Shown: one piece after another, positions 33,241 through 45,589 of the stretch
Layout of the letters: each line of letters begins with the position of its first letter
Position numbering within the stretch: position 1 is the first letter of the stretch
Origin: Nematopogon swammerdamellus
Taxonomy: Eukaryota; Arthropoda; Insecta; Lepidoptera; Adelidae
Assembly (NCBI GenBank): GCA_946902875.1
Contig: OX336354.1
Span: forward strand, 9,831,247-9,895,246
Direction: 5' to 3'
DNA: 64,000 bases
The notes under the pieces: model-generated
Database searches by the model: none
Told to the model about the DNA's origin: nothing
The model's input: only the letters and a program-made list of their open reading frames with translations
Made by a program: the position numbers and the translations under genes

Positions 33241-34716
33241 AAAAAAAATCCAATTCAAAAGTTTATTTATTAAAACACACACTTTACAATACAGAGATAC
33301 AACAACAAAGGTATGATACAACAAAAAATACAATACAATACATACAAAATAGACGTATAAACAATAATTTAAACCTACCCTGCATTTTCTTAGTCCTATC
33401 ACCTAAACTAGCCAGGGGGCTGTATCAAATTATTACTTCTTCTTTCTTTAAGGAAGCACCCGATAAAAATATTATAGCCTTCTTAATGGATTAGACCTGC
33501 AAATATAGACGTTTGGAAAGCTAGAAGCTTTCACCTATCCGAATTAAAAATTATAAATTTAAAAAGTTAATTAACAATGAGTTAAGTTTACAGTATCGCA
33601 AGATAGAGCTGTCAAGTTTCGATTAGACACGTCGCGTCGTGAGGTTGGCTCAGAATTAGATTGACCAAGTGAAGCAAAGTGAAACAGAGATCTGGCTTCT
33701 TTGAATACATTGACAGTAGAAACTGCATATTTATATTTTGAGAATAAAACGTGTCATAATTTGACAATACTTACCTGTAGCTCAAGTATGAAAGAATTAA
33801 AAATAATACAAATTGGTGTAAAAACCTCAAGTCAAAAATCGAACACTTTATAGTCCTGTCAAGCGAAAACATGGTAACAATTTGTAACCGCAAAATTGGC
33901 TCTTGAATGCATGTGTAATTGGGACGAAAATCTAATTACATATCCTTTGTCACTTAGTCCGTTTCCGTTCAAGTGCATAATTTGGTCCAGCGTGCAACGC
34001 ATCTTCTTCGAAAATTGCGAAGACGATTTACTAGCACGCGCGCTACTCGAAAGTGGCAAACCCTTTATTTTTTAAACTGTCAGTAAGTAAAATAATTAAG
34101 TTTGATTGTTTGAAACGTTATCATTATTCGTTTCGCGTGGATTATGTTTGTTTGGTATTTTTTTACAAATTGTCTTAAAAATTGTTCCCGGAAATGGGAA
34201 AAGTGTTCTGTAATTTTTGAAAAGAGATTTAATTTTTCCTTTCTTGAAACATTACACCGCTTCCGCTGTTACTGCTGACAGATTACGTCAAATTTAATAT
34301 AATTGCTTTAATTTTCTTCGTTCATGCAAATATCTCTGCTTGCTACTGGAAGGTACTGCAAGTTGGGTGTTTTTATGGGATACAATTATTTTCGCCTTTG
34401 TTTATATTTTTTATCATCTAATATTATGTGATTGCAAACACAAAAGTAGGTATATAACCGGTATTAATGTTTTAGGTAACTTTCTTGACGTTATTATTTC
34501 AGGATAAGAAAAAATTTATTTATCCGAGGATTTATCGCAATTCGACCTATACCAATACCAGTATGTTTGTATGTAGGTATGTGAAAAGGTGCATTATGTT
34601 ATATTGTATTTCTGGACTATGTTTTGTCGTGTATTTATACTTTTAATTTGTTTTATTTTGTTTATTTACTTTTAATTTGTTCTTCAACATAATAATATTA
34701 TATTTGCCTCCATACG
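33241..34716. other. AT-rich stretch, nothing recognised
   Basis: No coding or repeat signal recognised. Confidence 0.45.
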
Positions 34717-34932
34717 TTTTTTTAATGATGTGGCGCCGAACCACCCATAAAGTGTCTAAAGAAGCCCATGGACATTCTGTCATATGCGGGTAAGCGTATG
34801 CCATGTCGGCCAGACAAGTGCGTATTCACAACCCTCCGAAGGACCCGAGACTGTACTTGGGGGGGAAATATGTGGACAGAGAGAGCGTTCCATAGTTTAC
34901 CATTTCTGTGAAGAAAGTATCTGCACAACCAA
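34717..34932 (-). mobile_element. Family D LINE, 3' end
   Basis: Reverse copy: GGCGCCGAACCACCCATAAA, then GACATTCTGTCATATGCGGG and CGAGACTGTACTTGGGGGGG, to the ACCATTTCTGTGAAGAAA region. More diverged than the copies at 44480 and 58036. Confidence 0.75.
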
Positions 34933-35014
34933 AATGCATTTATATGTTTTTTTTTTGTTTTTTGACAATTTTTTAAAACAAAATGACATTGACAATGTTT
35001 TAATGTACTAAAAT

Positions 35015-35350
35015 AATTAAGTTGATACAAATTACGTGGGTATCAAAGTTTGAAAAGAACCCTTTACACCTGCCTGATACACTAATATAATAAATAAATC
35101 TTTGTAGTCAGAACTCTCAGTAAAATTGTTATTCTTGCACTCAAGCTGTGTTTTCGATACACTGTAGGCAGTGTTATTATGTGGTTAGTCACTAAAATAC
35201 TTATATATATTAATATATATAATTAAGTATGAAAAAAAACCCTAAGAAGTTTCTTGGCGGTTCTTCTACGTAGGTGTAATCGAACCGGATAGAAAAAATT
35301 GTAAAAAGTTCAAGTGCGGTCTTACTGCCATATTAATGATCAATAAACAA
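35015..35350 (-). mobile_element. Family N retroelement 3' region, second copy
   Basis: Collinear with 4977-5230 (CTTTGTAGTCAGAACTCTCA, CACTAAAATACTT, ATTAATGATCAATAAACAAT) but with about 90 extra bases near 35206-35310. No ORF or hammerhead-like part is retained. Confidence 0.65.
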
Positions 35351-35746
35351 TAACAAAAACCGATTGTTACTAGATAATAAAATGTCTGTGTACTAACTAC
35401 GAGCCGTAAGCATATAGAAGTCCTATTACAGTTTTACAATAGCAGTAAGTGATAATGCGACCAGAAATAGAAGCGAGATGCTGCGTACACATCTGACAAC
35501 TAATTTACACATCACAATGTTTGAACTTGTCTGCCATCACGTTCGGAACGTCTGACGAGCCAAATGGCTCTGACGGGCGGGCCACGCGTCCGGGTCATCG
35601 AGATGTGGATGAGCTAGACAGGATACTAGTTGGAGCTTCTCACGAAAATGCGTTTGAAAGTATGATTAAATAACAAAATATAGTATTGCATGTTTGTAGG
35701 TTGACTAAGATCAGCCAAGTTTAATTTAAGGCATACATACATAAAT
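35351..35746. other. Intergenic DNA
   Basis: A GC-richer block at 35555-35620 is unrecognised. Confidence 0.4.
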
Positions 35747-36040
35747 ACCACACGCTGTATCCCGACAAGCGGGGTGAGTAGAGTAATCGGTGTTGAGCTA
35801 CAAGGACTGTAGTAAATTACGGCACAACACCGACCATCACGCTAAGCAAAGTATTTGGGCAATATAAAGAACTGTCAAGCAGCCAGTAAGGTACGAAGGC
35901 ATCTGCTGCATGATTCGGTGGAGGAACCGTGCCGAGGCGAGAGGTGGATACCCTGTCGCGCTCGAGCACGTCATCTTGTTCTTATCAATTAGTCGCCTTT
36001 TACGACAAGCACGGGGAGATATGTAGTGGGACAATTCTTG
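35747..36040 (+). mobile_element. Family C repeat
   Basis: A near-complete copy preceded by CATACATACATA: ACCACACGCTGTATCCCGAC, the GTGTTG...CAACAC near-palindrome, TGATTCGGTGGAGGAACCGT, and the shared head module (GTCGCCTTTTACGACAAGCA, GGGGAGATATG). Minus is probably the sense strand, because the CATA microsatellite then lies at the 3' end. Confidence 0.8.
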
Positions 36041-36305
36041 TTTGTTTCGATTAATTTAAGGCAATCACGTGAAAAATAAGGTTCGTGAGGTCAAATTTAT
36101 AACTGAACTGAATCGACTGAATGTCGATCTTGGAATCAATGTTGTACAGAACACTTTTTAATCGGTTAAGATTGTATTACTATAACTTCACTGAAAGTTA
36201 ACCCTAAAAATAAAGAATAAATTACAAAATATAAAAAATAAATAAAAGGTTTCTCGCGGTTTCAGTGAAGTGACTGATAAATAACGTACATACGTAGATT
36301 CTTAC

Positions 36306-36563
36306 ACACCACACGCCGTATCCCGACAATCGGGGTTAGCAGAGTAATCGGTGTTGTGCTACAAGTATTCTGGTAAATTACAGCACAACACCGACCACCA
36401 CGTTTAGCAAAGTATTCGGACAAGATAACTCAGATCGGGCAGCAAGTAAGGCCTGCTGCAAGACTCGGTGGAAACACCGTGCCAAGGTGAGAGGTGGCTA
36501 GCCTGTCGCCCTTATGCACGGCATCTTGTCCCTTTCGCCTTAGTCGCCTTTTACGACATGCAC
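36306..36563 (+). mobile_element. Family C repeat, second adjacent copy
   Basis: Same orientation as 35747-36040 and only 265 bp away. Stops at CTTTTACGACATGCACG, so most of the shared head is missing. Confidence 0.8.
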
Positions 36564-36770
36564 GTAGATTCTTTGAAAAAAAAATACCCCGATTCGTGCG
36601 TCTCGCGCATGAGGTACGAAGTACAATATTCAAAACAACGTTTTATGTTAAAAAAAAAACTCTATAAGGTTTCATACTGAGTATGCATACCTATGTGTCA
36701 ATGAAATATTGTTAATGTTATGTGTTCTTTATGGCGAAATAAATATCTGAATCTGAATCGAAATATTTCC
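36564..36770 (+). mobile_element. LINE 3' tail ending AATAAATATCTGAATCTGAA
   Basis: ATGTGTCAATGAAATATTGT, then GTTCTTTATGGCGAAATAAA and TATCTGAATCTGAATCG. This style of tail is typical of Jockey/CR1-type LINEs. The same tail occurs as a 100-bp insertion at 39633-39732. Confidence 0.6.
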
Positions 36771-37470
36771 AAAGTTTTTATTATTAGCATTACCTATGAT
36801 ACTCGGCTATTGTTCTTAATTTTAATGAATTGGTGTTCAATCAAACTACATACTTACTTTTTATACTCGTATATATTAAATAAATTGAATTGAATTGAAC
36901 TTATGTACCTTTAGTAAATGAAGTTACAGTTTGTAAATATAGTTGTGTGTGTTAATAATAAACGATTTCAAAACATTTCCTTATATTTCAATATTCAGGG
37001 TCAAAATGTGACCGAACCGTGACGAATGTTGGTTCACTGTTCGTGATTTCCCCGCTCACAATGTGTTATAAAACCTGAGCGTGGAATTTATAATTAGAAA
37101 CTGTTAAATTTGATTGTAAGATTCTTTTGTAGTCCATACAACTAGTATCTCATCTGTGTTCATACTTTCTTTGCGGTTCCTACATAGTGTGAAATTGACT
37201 GATGAACACAAAGTTCGATGACGTTGGAGGTGTCACAGGGTAAACATAAAGGAGAGAATATTACATATTCTACTTTATAAAAATTTATGTTCGTTCATTC
37301 GTTTCTTCGTTCCTTCGTACGTTCGTTCCTTCTTTCTTTCTTTATTCTTTATTCTTTATTCATCATTCATATGGTAGTACACTACGCTTGAATTTGTCCT
37401 GTTTAGTTTTTACAATTCGTCTTCTATGCGTTCGTAAACCGTTCATCCGATTACGATGAAATTTGGTGGT
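36771..37470. other. Intergenic DNA with TTCN/TTCTTTA tract
   Basis: 37280-37370 has a (TTCG)/(TTCT)-like imperfect microsatellite, followed by a CGTTCATCCGATTACGATGA phrase typical of LINE 3' ends. Confidence 0.4.
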
Positions 37471-37702
37471 GTTTTTTTTATGGAAACTGGAACGGTTCGT
37501 TACATTACCTGCAACATCTGTGAAGTCACCCCATAACACCTTGGTAAACTAGGTGCCGTGTCAGTGCTTCCCTTTGATCGTATCGGCTACACTGAACTGA
37601 ACGGAAACACGTAGGTACTATTTACATAACCGCTTGGACTGAACTTTCATTCAGTTCGATGGTATCAACCCGGGCGGTTTAAACCCTACCATCGAGTACC
37701 TA
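37471..37702 (-). mobile_element. Family A SINE, old copy
   Basis: Tail and body in reverse with many substitutions (GGAACGGTTCGTTACATTAC, CTACACTGAACTGAACGG, ATCAACCCGGGCGGTTTAAA). Truncated within the body. Confidence 0.8.
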
Positions 37703-38586
37703 TATTATAGTATTATGCTGTTTATGTCCATTTATTTTATAAATTTATTATTTACATTAAACTGTACTATTGACAGCTTTGTCCGCCCACGCGCTTCTCC
37801 ACATCCCAAAGGTTAGTTTGCAAAGAATGCTGCACAGCATTAAACTCGCTTTTGGTGTTTCCGTCGCCACTTTTTAAGTACATAAAAAAATTAAAAAATT
37901 TATTTTTAATGACATTTACATGATTTACCGATTTTGGAATATGTAACTAACAAGAAAACTGCTTCTGTTATAACGCGACAACATTTTGATTAACATTAAC
38001 AAGGAAAAAATAATTATTGACACCTCTGTGGGTGGACATATTTTTATAATATTTATGAGCTCACTAGGTGTCCGCTGAATTAGAAAGGATGTGGCGAATT
38101 TTAATACACAATAACGGTTTTTTTGCAGGTTAATAAACATTGAACTTTTAAAAATAAATATTAAACTAAAAAGGCTGTCATAACACATTCTCGCTAAAAT
38201 ATTTTTTATATATATTTTTAATGTATTTATTCACACCCAATAATTCTAATTTATGGCTACTTAACACGAAAACGATGAAGGACAATATATCATTCATAAA
38301 AGCATTACTCGCCGAGGTGTGACGTTATCGTCTATATATATAGTTATTTGAATTTTTTTTTTTTTAAATCAGGCCTACCGAAATATTCAACAGATGAGGC
38401 TTAAAAACGCTTAAGATATAACGCTCGATATAATCGAATCGGAGTTCGATTGCATTGTATATTCACGAAATAATTTGTAACCGAAACTGAAATAATTAAT
38501 AATTACTAATTTATCATAAAATATAAAAAAAGTAATACTAATAACTAAAGAAATAAACCTACCTAACAAACATTAAAATAACTATC
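37703..38586. other. AT-rich DNA with a short LINE-tail relic
   Basis: 37795-37880 contains CCACATCCCAAAGGTTAGTT, a phrase recurring at 53623 and 57808 and probably a LINE 3' UTR relic. No gene seen. Confidence 0.4.
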
Positions 38587-38680
38587 AAAAGGGGCATTTT
38601 CAAATGTTCCTAGAACACTTGCGGCATTACCCCGCTGGATGGCAAGGCTTACCCTTTGAATGAAGTAGGCCCTTGATCAT
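38587..38680 (-). pseudogene. Non-LTR ORF2 C-terminal fragment
   Basis: The minus strand reads [20 protein letters not shown] then [10 protein letters not shown], the same signature as the LINE tail at 23844-24062. Only about 30 codons remain. Confidence 0.6.
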
Positions 38681-39347
38681 TATTTGGTATTTGGTAAATA
38701 GGAAACATCAGTTACGGCTATGCAATATTTCAGGTTTATGTGGTTTATATATCAATTGAGAAGATATTTGTTAAGCAGCTACGTATGTACTTCAAATTTT
38801 AGAGCTTGAATTTAGTATTTCGATTACAAAATTAATGATATACATTTGTTTTCGTTTCTGCACAGAAAATTTTAAATATACTTATACATCAAAATTTAAA
38901 ACCATAATTCTCTTTAATAACTTATGTAGTATTAGATTTATAGTTTATTTGTAATTAACACGCTTGCTTTAGTGTGGATTACACATTTTTTATTTATTTA
39001 AATTTATCCAAATTCACCAACTCGTTACTGATTCATCAAAAATACCTCCTACCAAGAATAATAGTAAGCAATGACTGATTGAACGCCAGATTCTTGTCAG
39101 CCAACAAATATTCAACAATTTACAGGACACAACACCCTCATGGTAGCGGCTATAAAACCAGCGCCAGGATGTACCTAGTTGTACTCTACCCGCCACATGC
39201 TGAGCCGTTGATAATTTGGCATTAAATAATATTTAAGTGTACAGTAAATAAACTCAAATAGTCTAAGAGTATTATGCAAAATAAACGTATTACCTTATCA
39301 CAAGGTTTCATAGCGAACTAAAGACTAAAAGGATATATGCATATATA
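38681..39347. other. AT-rich stretch, nothing recognised
   Basis: No feature seen. Confidence 0.45.
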
Positions 39348-39766
39348 TACCACACGCTGTATCCCGACAATCGGGGTGAGCAGATTAATCGGTGTTGTGC
39401 TGCTAGTACTCTCGTAAATTACGGCACAACACCGACCGCCGCGTTTTAGCAAAGTATTCGGATAACATAACTATCAAGCAACCAGTCTCGAAGACCCACC
39501 TGCTGCGCGACTCAGTGGAAGGACCGTGCCGAGGTGACAGGACGCTAGCCTGTCGCCCTTTCGCACGGCATCTCATCCTTATCGCTGAATCGCCGTTTAC
39601 GACGTGCATGGTGAGAGATGCAGTGGGGTTATGACAAAAAAATTATGACGAACCATACTGAATGTGCATATGTCTCAATGAAATATTGTTAATGTTGTGT
39701 GTTCTTTATGGCGAAATAAATATCTGAATCTGTTATTCTTTTTAAGTACCGGCCCCCACACGGTAT
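39348..39766 (+). mobile_element. Family C repeat with complete shared head, interrupted
   Basis: Starts ACCACACGCTGTATCCCGAC and ends with CGTGCATGGTGAGAGATGCA, GTGGGG then, after a 100-bp insertion, TTATTCTTTTTAAGTACCGG and CCCCACACGGTAT. The final ~75 bp are the same module that forms head 2 of family A (22960-23030 and 24465-24539). Confidence 0.8.
39633..39732 (+). mobile_element. 100-bp LINE tail inserted in family C
   Basis: Flanked by GTTAT at 39628-39632 and 39732-39736, a probable target duplication. The insert carries ATGTCTCAATGAAATATTGT and ATAAATATCTGAATCTG, matching 36676-36765. An extreme 5'-truncated retrotransposition product without a poly(A) tract. Confidence 0.65.
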
Positions 39767-40530
39767 GACTAAACGGCGTGCTAAAAGGATAATGATTAAA
39801 TAAAAAACACTTACCCAGAATTCGAGCAAGAGTCTTCCCTCTCGCTCACGCACGAGTAAAAAGCGTCACCATTGTCTTCCGATTTTAAATTTCATGCGTT
39901 TCTTTCACTCACATATCACCATACATTGTGTTCTGTCAGAATAATAACATGACATTGTTGAAATGATTGGCCGCGCCCGAACTGGTCTTACCGATATGGT
40001 AAGAAAACGTTCGCGATCAAAATTGCATTCGGATCCTTAGTGCAGTAAAAATGTTATTATGCAATTAGGGTCTTTTTATTTACGGTTATGCAGTTAACAC
40101 GGCAGTTAGCTTGGCACAGTTCGAATGGCTATAAGGAAAATTATTAATTTATCCGCATAGATGCATAATAATTACAGCTCGTTGATGTCTTTTTCATAGG
40201 CAACAACGAGTACCGGATAACTTGGGGTTAGCCGATTGAAAATTAAGCTGTTTTCAAACGTAACAAACTTTCTTTATTTTGATAAATATAACGTTTCTTC
40301 ATTATCGTTGTTTATATTATGTTATTAGTTTTTATCTTTGTAAGAACCGTAAAAATTAAGGAAACTTTCATTTACTTATAAAAACGTTTAATTATTTACC
40401 TAGCGCGTAAAATATGTCTTTCATATCATTATTAGTAGGTATCTTAGATAACAAAACAACTATCGTTCACTGTATCACATCCGTTCACAAAACACAATCA
40501 CCTTTATCAGTAACTGTCACACTCGAAAGT
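39767..40530. other. Intergenic DNA, nothing recognised
   Basis: No feature seen. Confidence 0.4.
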
Positions 40531-40860
40531 TTCTTATCAACAAACGTCAAACACTTCAGGTCGCTTCCGGTGCGGATCGGCATGCTCTAGCGCACACCGG
40601 AAGTTGTTTTCCCGCGCTAAATCCGCTGCGCGCAGACAGGTGGAGCCTTCGGGATCTGCGCGCGCGCGTGTATTCGTGCGTGTGTGTATGTGTGTGTAAC
40701 AACCTGCCCAAGCGGCGACGCATGAGCGACTAAAATCACCTTGCAAGGACCACTATGTCTGTCTCGCTCACTCGATCATCTCGTCTTCTCGCTCTAGCGG
40801 GCATTGTGCCGGACCAACGTGTTTGTGAGGCTGGACCTCTATTCTATACTTTATCTTGAA
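40531..40860. other. GC-rich patch with (GT)n
   Basis: CGGATCGGCATGCTCTAGCG-type GC-rich sequence, a CGCGCGCGTG run (40660-40670) and a short GT tract (40678-40698). Possibly regulatory; no gene can be attached to it. Confidence 0.3.
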
Positions 40861-42690
40861 GGCGTATACGAAAAGCTCCTCACTATGGCCCTCCTCTCAT
40901 GAGTAAGACTCAAAAGTTGCGTGATAGTTTAGGATGAGAGACGAGAGTTTAGGATGAGAGGCGACAGAGTAGGATGGCCCATACGTTTAGCCCAAAAATA
41001 TATACACATAGCTCAAACAAGCATGAAAGCACGAGTTAAGCCGTTCTTATATCTTGACACTAAGTAAATGTTAGAGATGAAATTGTCGGCTTACATGATG
41101 TGAAGTTCTCGGCAGGGCATCAAAAATAATAGTTAAAGGACTAGTTAAAGGACTTAGATAAAGTTAATAGTTAAAGGACTTAGATAAAGTTTTCAGTACC
41201 TTTAACATGCATGTCAATCAGATACCCTTGTCATGTTTCAGAATGGTCACATCAGCACCTGCGTTGAACTCCAGACAGTGGGAAGAGGATATATAGATAA
41301 TTTAAGTTTAACAAATAATCCGGAGCGAGGAAATTTGTGAGGGATCATTTAAGTTAAGCATTGGAATGTTTTAAGAACTGCGAATGTCGTTTCTGAGCCC
41401 ATTTGAGCAAATCTATCCGCATCACCAAGGACAACTTAAAAATCATTAATCTGTGTACTATATTATCTTCTAGAATAAACCATTTATCAGAAATATGTCG
41501 TCCGTTTGTTTCTCTTATTATGCACCATATGCAACTCATTAACTGGACATTTTGCATAGGGTTAGATGAAGTTCGACTAAGCGAATATACTCAAAATTCT
41601 AAACTTAAAATTCTTATACGGTCACAAACTAGACTAGCTCATTAGCATTAATTTTTGTAAGGTTTTAGCTGAAGCTGCCTATACCGAATAGACTCAAAAC
41701 ATAAACTCAGAAGGTGATGACACAAGCTACTATATTCTACTAGGCACTGTCACCCGAATTGTTCGCACTAAACTGAAAGCGCACACGGCAGATTCGAGAA
41801 TAGGGGCCCTGAGACCGGCCTACAACCAGCTTGACAATAAATTACCTATTGGAATCTAATCACTTTAATAGGAGATGTGTAATTTTTTTCTCTCGTTTTA
41901 GTCTCCACATGAAATGCTCCAAGATGGTGCATGGACCAGTCTCCTAGCGGTCCGGCAAATGGCTCTTCGTGTGACTGTGTGATAACTCTTCTATTGTGCG
42001 GTCAGGCTTGCGGTGGGAATGGTCGACACTTTTTGCAATTGGGGATTTATAAAAAGTGTGTTGAATTTAAGGGAGTGTGCATATTCTTTGATAGTAGAAT
42101 ATGTTTGATTATTTTAGATGCAAAGTGGAAAATATGAGTAATATTTTCTCGACTAGCGCGTTTCCAATTTTGTCACGAGGTCGATGAGAAACTATCTCTA
42201 AATTCATTGAGATCTAAATATCGAATGGTCACATCTTCTATTTAATACTTTTAGATGCTGGACGTAATTGCAACAAGGACAAAAAATTACAGGAACTTAG
42301 GTGTTACCAAAAATTTTTAATTTGTTTTTGTGTTAAAACTTTTCAGTTGGTGTTAAAAATTGCTTATTCTATAAGCAACGAAAGTCTTTAGTTGGTAGAA
42401 AGGTGAATGATCTGACATGTATAAAACAGGAATAAAAATTACTTTCGTAATTTTAGTAAACACAAAGAAACAAAATTTATTAACAAATAGTATTAAAAAA
42501 AAAAATTAAAAAAAATGTGTTACAATTATCAAAAGCCAAAACTATCTATATCAAACGTAAACTCTTCTGACCGCCCCACTAATCATTATTCATCTCCATA
42601 TCAGTAAAATAGAGAGCTTTTACAGTTTCCACAATTTAATATGAATTTAATTGAGTATTAATATGCCTGCTTATAAACAGTAGTTGAATG
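40861..42690. repeat. Intergenic DNA with short tandem duplications
   Basis: GTTTAGGATGAGAG is repeated at 40927-40964, and AGTTAAAGGACTTAGATAAA is repeated near 41143-41188. 40970-41000 resembles the hairpin region at 33014-33045 but decayed. No gene supported. Confidence 0.4.
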
Positions 42691-43711
42691 AACCGTCGGA
42701 AGCTTACGTTCAATTCATTATCGCTGCCCACCTCTGTCGAGTGGCGGCGTGTTGATGGCACGGGTGCGTCGGTTGGCGTCGCCGCGGGCGCATGGTCCGG
42801 CTCCGGCCGCCGCCGATCGGTTCAAGCTGTTAGCTGCCTCGCCAGTGTAGTAGGCGAACGTTGCAAAAGTTATCTTACACCTTATAAATTTAATTTATAA
42901 AATCGTTTTTAATCAGAATTTTGTATAGGTAAAATTGTTATTCTTGCTCTCAAACTGTAAGTATACAAATGTTGTAATATGTTATAATTTTTAGGTTGTA
43001 ATTATATGTATAAACGGATGACTCTAAGGAGGTTTAAGAGGGTAAATAAATGATGTGTTTTCTTCATCGAAGCGAATTTATTACTGGAACTACCTTCACG
43101 AAAGAACCATAACATAATTCTAATAATACTTATGCATATATGTTTAAATGGTTGAAGTTCATTTTCTTCACCATAATACGTGTAATAGATATACTAAAAA
43201 TGAAAAACTTTTACCGTATACATTTTAGCACAAAATTAACATTTTAAACACATGTAACTCAGTAAACTGTATGTCTTCCCATAGGGCATAATTACGCACT
43301 GCAGATTCAACCAGCATACGATTTGTTTAACTCATACAATAGCGTTTACCGTGATTCCTTTGCCGTAGCAGTCGACAGCGGTCGTCAACTATTCCGCGTG
43401 GTGGGAGGAAAAAACTCTCCTTGGATGGGCACAAAACGCACGTCCCGCTGGTTGTTGACTCCTGTATCGACGTTGTCAATGGATGGATTGTGGATTTTCT
43501 AATCAATAGTTTAAATAAATAGAGAAAAATCTTAGTGCAGTATAGTCCCTGTAGTCCAGTATAGCCAGCAATCCAGGGAAGTCTCCGGTATGGCACCTAC
43601 CTTCTCGGAAGTGATATTGGCTGGTCGGAGCATGTGCTTTGGCTCCTCCAACTCAGGCAACCATACCGGATTAACAAAAAAAGTTCTGTTAAAACATTTA
43701 TACATTGTATT
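42691..43711. other. Intergenic DNA with a GC-rich patch
   Basis: 42725-42860 is GC-rich (GCGTCGCCGCGGGCGCATGG). 42905-42965 carries a fragment related to family N (AATTGTTATTCTTGCTCTCA). No gene recognised. Confidence 0.35.
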
Positions 43712-44042
43712 GAGAGGGGATATTTTTTATGTAAACCAACCTGCGTGGCTGTGCCGGCCGAGGGACCAACGCGCAACGGTGCAATGGAGAAAACTAAAAT
43801 GGGGTTGTTTTGGTTATCTCCATTCCATTGCACCATTGGTCTCCATTCTCCTCGCGAAACCACGCTCAGTTAGGCGCCATGCCAGCCTATTTTAAGCGTA
43901 TTGCTAGGCTGTCTAGCCTGTTAATATGACGTTTGAAGACACGCAGGTTAAATGATTCGGAAAACACACTCGCCGTAAGACAGTTCCACACCCTAGCGGT
44001 GCGACGGAAGAAAAATTTTTAGGTCCTCAAAAGGTTCAGAAA
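43712..44042 (-). mobile_element. Family E LINE with internal inverted duplication
   Basis: Reverse of the E terminus (CCTGCGTGGCTGTGCCGGCC) and of the ORF2 tail region (AGACACGCAGGTTAAATGAT, CACACCCTAGCGGTGCGACG). Inside it GGTGCAATGGA pairs perfectly with TCCATTGCACC about 40 bp away, a duplication not seen in other E copies. Confidence 0.7.
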
Positions 44043-44479
44043 GGTCGAAGGGAAGAACAGGAGGAGTCACTCATATTGCTTTTAATCCGCGTTTCTATTT
44101 CTTTGTATTTTTACAAGCTTTTACTTTCACCTGTCCCGGCGACTGTCTGTGGGTAATCATGGGTAAAGTTAAATTTGACCCAATTCCCGGTGTTCGATTG
44201 AGCTGAAATTTTGCATGCCTACATATGTAAATCGGATGAAAATGCAATATAATGACGTCATAGCTGGTCTGATGATGGAGCCGAAAGGTGGCCACAGGAA
44301 CTCTGTAACGTAACGACGTAAACCCATCTAGTTTGGGCTCGTTTTATTTGTCTTCACAAGTACTCCTAGATGAGGTTTTTTTTCTAATGTTTTAACTTTT
44401 TGTAAGTGTACCTATGGGAGACACATACAGAGTAGTATTTCATTCTGTAATTCGACGGCAGGAACGAAGGAATAGGTTT
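44043..44479. other. Intergenic DNA, nothing recognised
   Basis: 44100-44290 contains LINE-like 3' phrases but cannot be assigned. Confidence 0.35.
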
Positions 44480-44702
44480 TCTGCATATCTTTTGTCTACA
44501 GAACCGGTAAACTCTGGAACGCTCTCCCCGCCCATAAATTTCCTCCCAAGTACAGTCTCGGGTCCTTCAAGATGGGTGTGAATAGGCACCTGTCAGGCCG
44601 GCAAGGCATTCGCAACCCTCGCATACGACCGAATGCCCACGGGCGTCGCTAGACACCTTATGGGTGCTAGGCGCCATATGTCGCGCTATCAATTAAAAAA
44701 AA
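44480..44702 (+). mobile_element. Family D LINE, 3' end
   Basis: CTACAGAACCGGTAAACTCT to the A-run after CATATGTCGCGCTATC. One of the better-preserved copies. Confidence 0.8.
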
Positions 44703-44711
44703 GTACAGTGT

Positions 44712-44999
44712 GTGGTACGGTACTTAAAAAGAATAACTCTACTGCATGTCTCCCCGTGCATGTCGTAAACCGTGCGAAAGGGCGACAGGCTAGCCACCTC
44801 TCACCTTGGCGCGGTTCTTCCACCGAGTCCTGCATCTGATGCAGGTCTTCGTGCCTTACTATAGCTGCTTGATAGTTACTTTGCGAAACATGATGGTCGG
44901 TGTTGTGCTGTAATTTGCCAGGGTCCTTGCAGCACAACACCGACTACTCTGATTGTTCCGATTGTCGGGATGCAGCGTGTGGTATGTAGGTATGTATGT
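44712..44999 (-). mobile_element. Family C repeat
   Basis: Read on minus it begins at a (CATA)n tract (44983-44999) and follows the family-C order into the shared head (GCATGTCTCCCCGTGCATGT on plus at 44745). It sits directly after the poly(A) of the family-D copy. Confidence 0.8.
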
Positions 45000-45009
45000 C
45001 GTCCGTAGT

Positions 45010-45480
45010 ACGATAAAAGTGGTCTACTTAAACATGTTTCCACTGCGGCTAATCGTGTGCACTGGGCCATGCGATCTCGCTGATGTGATAATATGTCAGT
45101 CAGTCAGTCAGTCAGTCAGTCAGCGTCCACTGCTGCACATACGTCTCTCCACTTTTCCACCAGTCCTCCCGGCCTTCAGCGGTACGGAACCACTGATTTC
45201 CGCCGATTTACGATGTCCTCGTTACACCTGGCGGGTGGTCTTCCCGCACTCCGTTTTCCTGTCAACGGCCGCCAACGTAGGACATGATTGCTCCAACTGT
45301 CGTTTCTTCGGCTGACGTGCCCAGGCCACTGCCACTTTAATTATGCCACCCGGTGTCCAATATCGACTATTTTGGTGCGTCGGCGGATTGCCTCGTTGCG
45401 CACCATATCACGTAGCGATATTCCCAGCATGGCACACTCCATTGCTCGCTGGGCAACTTTTAACCTTTGAATATGATAAC
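45010..45480 (-). pseudogene. Family I (RTE-like) LINE end with (CTGA)n
   Basis: The minus strand encodes AQRAMECAMLGISLRDMVRN, then EAIRRRTKIVDIGHRVA, a stop, LKWQWAGHVSRRNDSW, TGKRSAGRPPARCNEDI and CAAVDADWLTD. This matches the RTE/BovB-type C-terminus (KWxWAGHxxRRxD...GRPPxRWxDD). Next come a (CTGA)n tract (CAGT on plus, 45093-45123) and a 75-bp 3' segment shared with 49620-49695. Confidence 0.75.
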
Positions 45481-45589
45481 ATGACCTGCAGCTAACTACC
45501 GGCGCGTCGATCACGCCTTCTTTTGCCGTCTAACCTACTCAATTGGTCTGTGGCAGCAACTGATGCGAGTAAGGTAAGTAAGGCGAGTA
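45481..45589. other. Short spacer
   Basis: Nothing recognised. Confidence 0.3.

Noticed and set aside
43590..43895. 101-codon plus-strand frame
   Set aside because: It is the antisense of a family-E LINE end.
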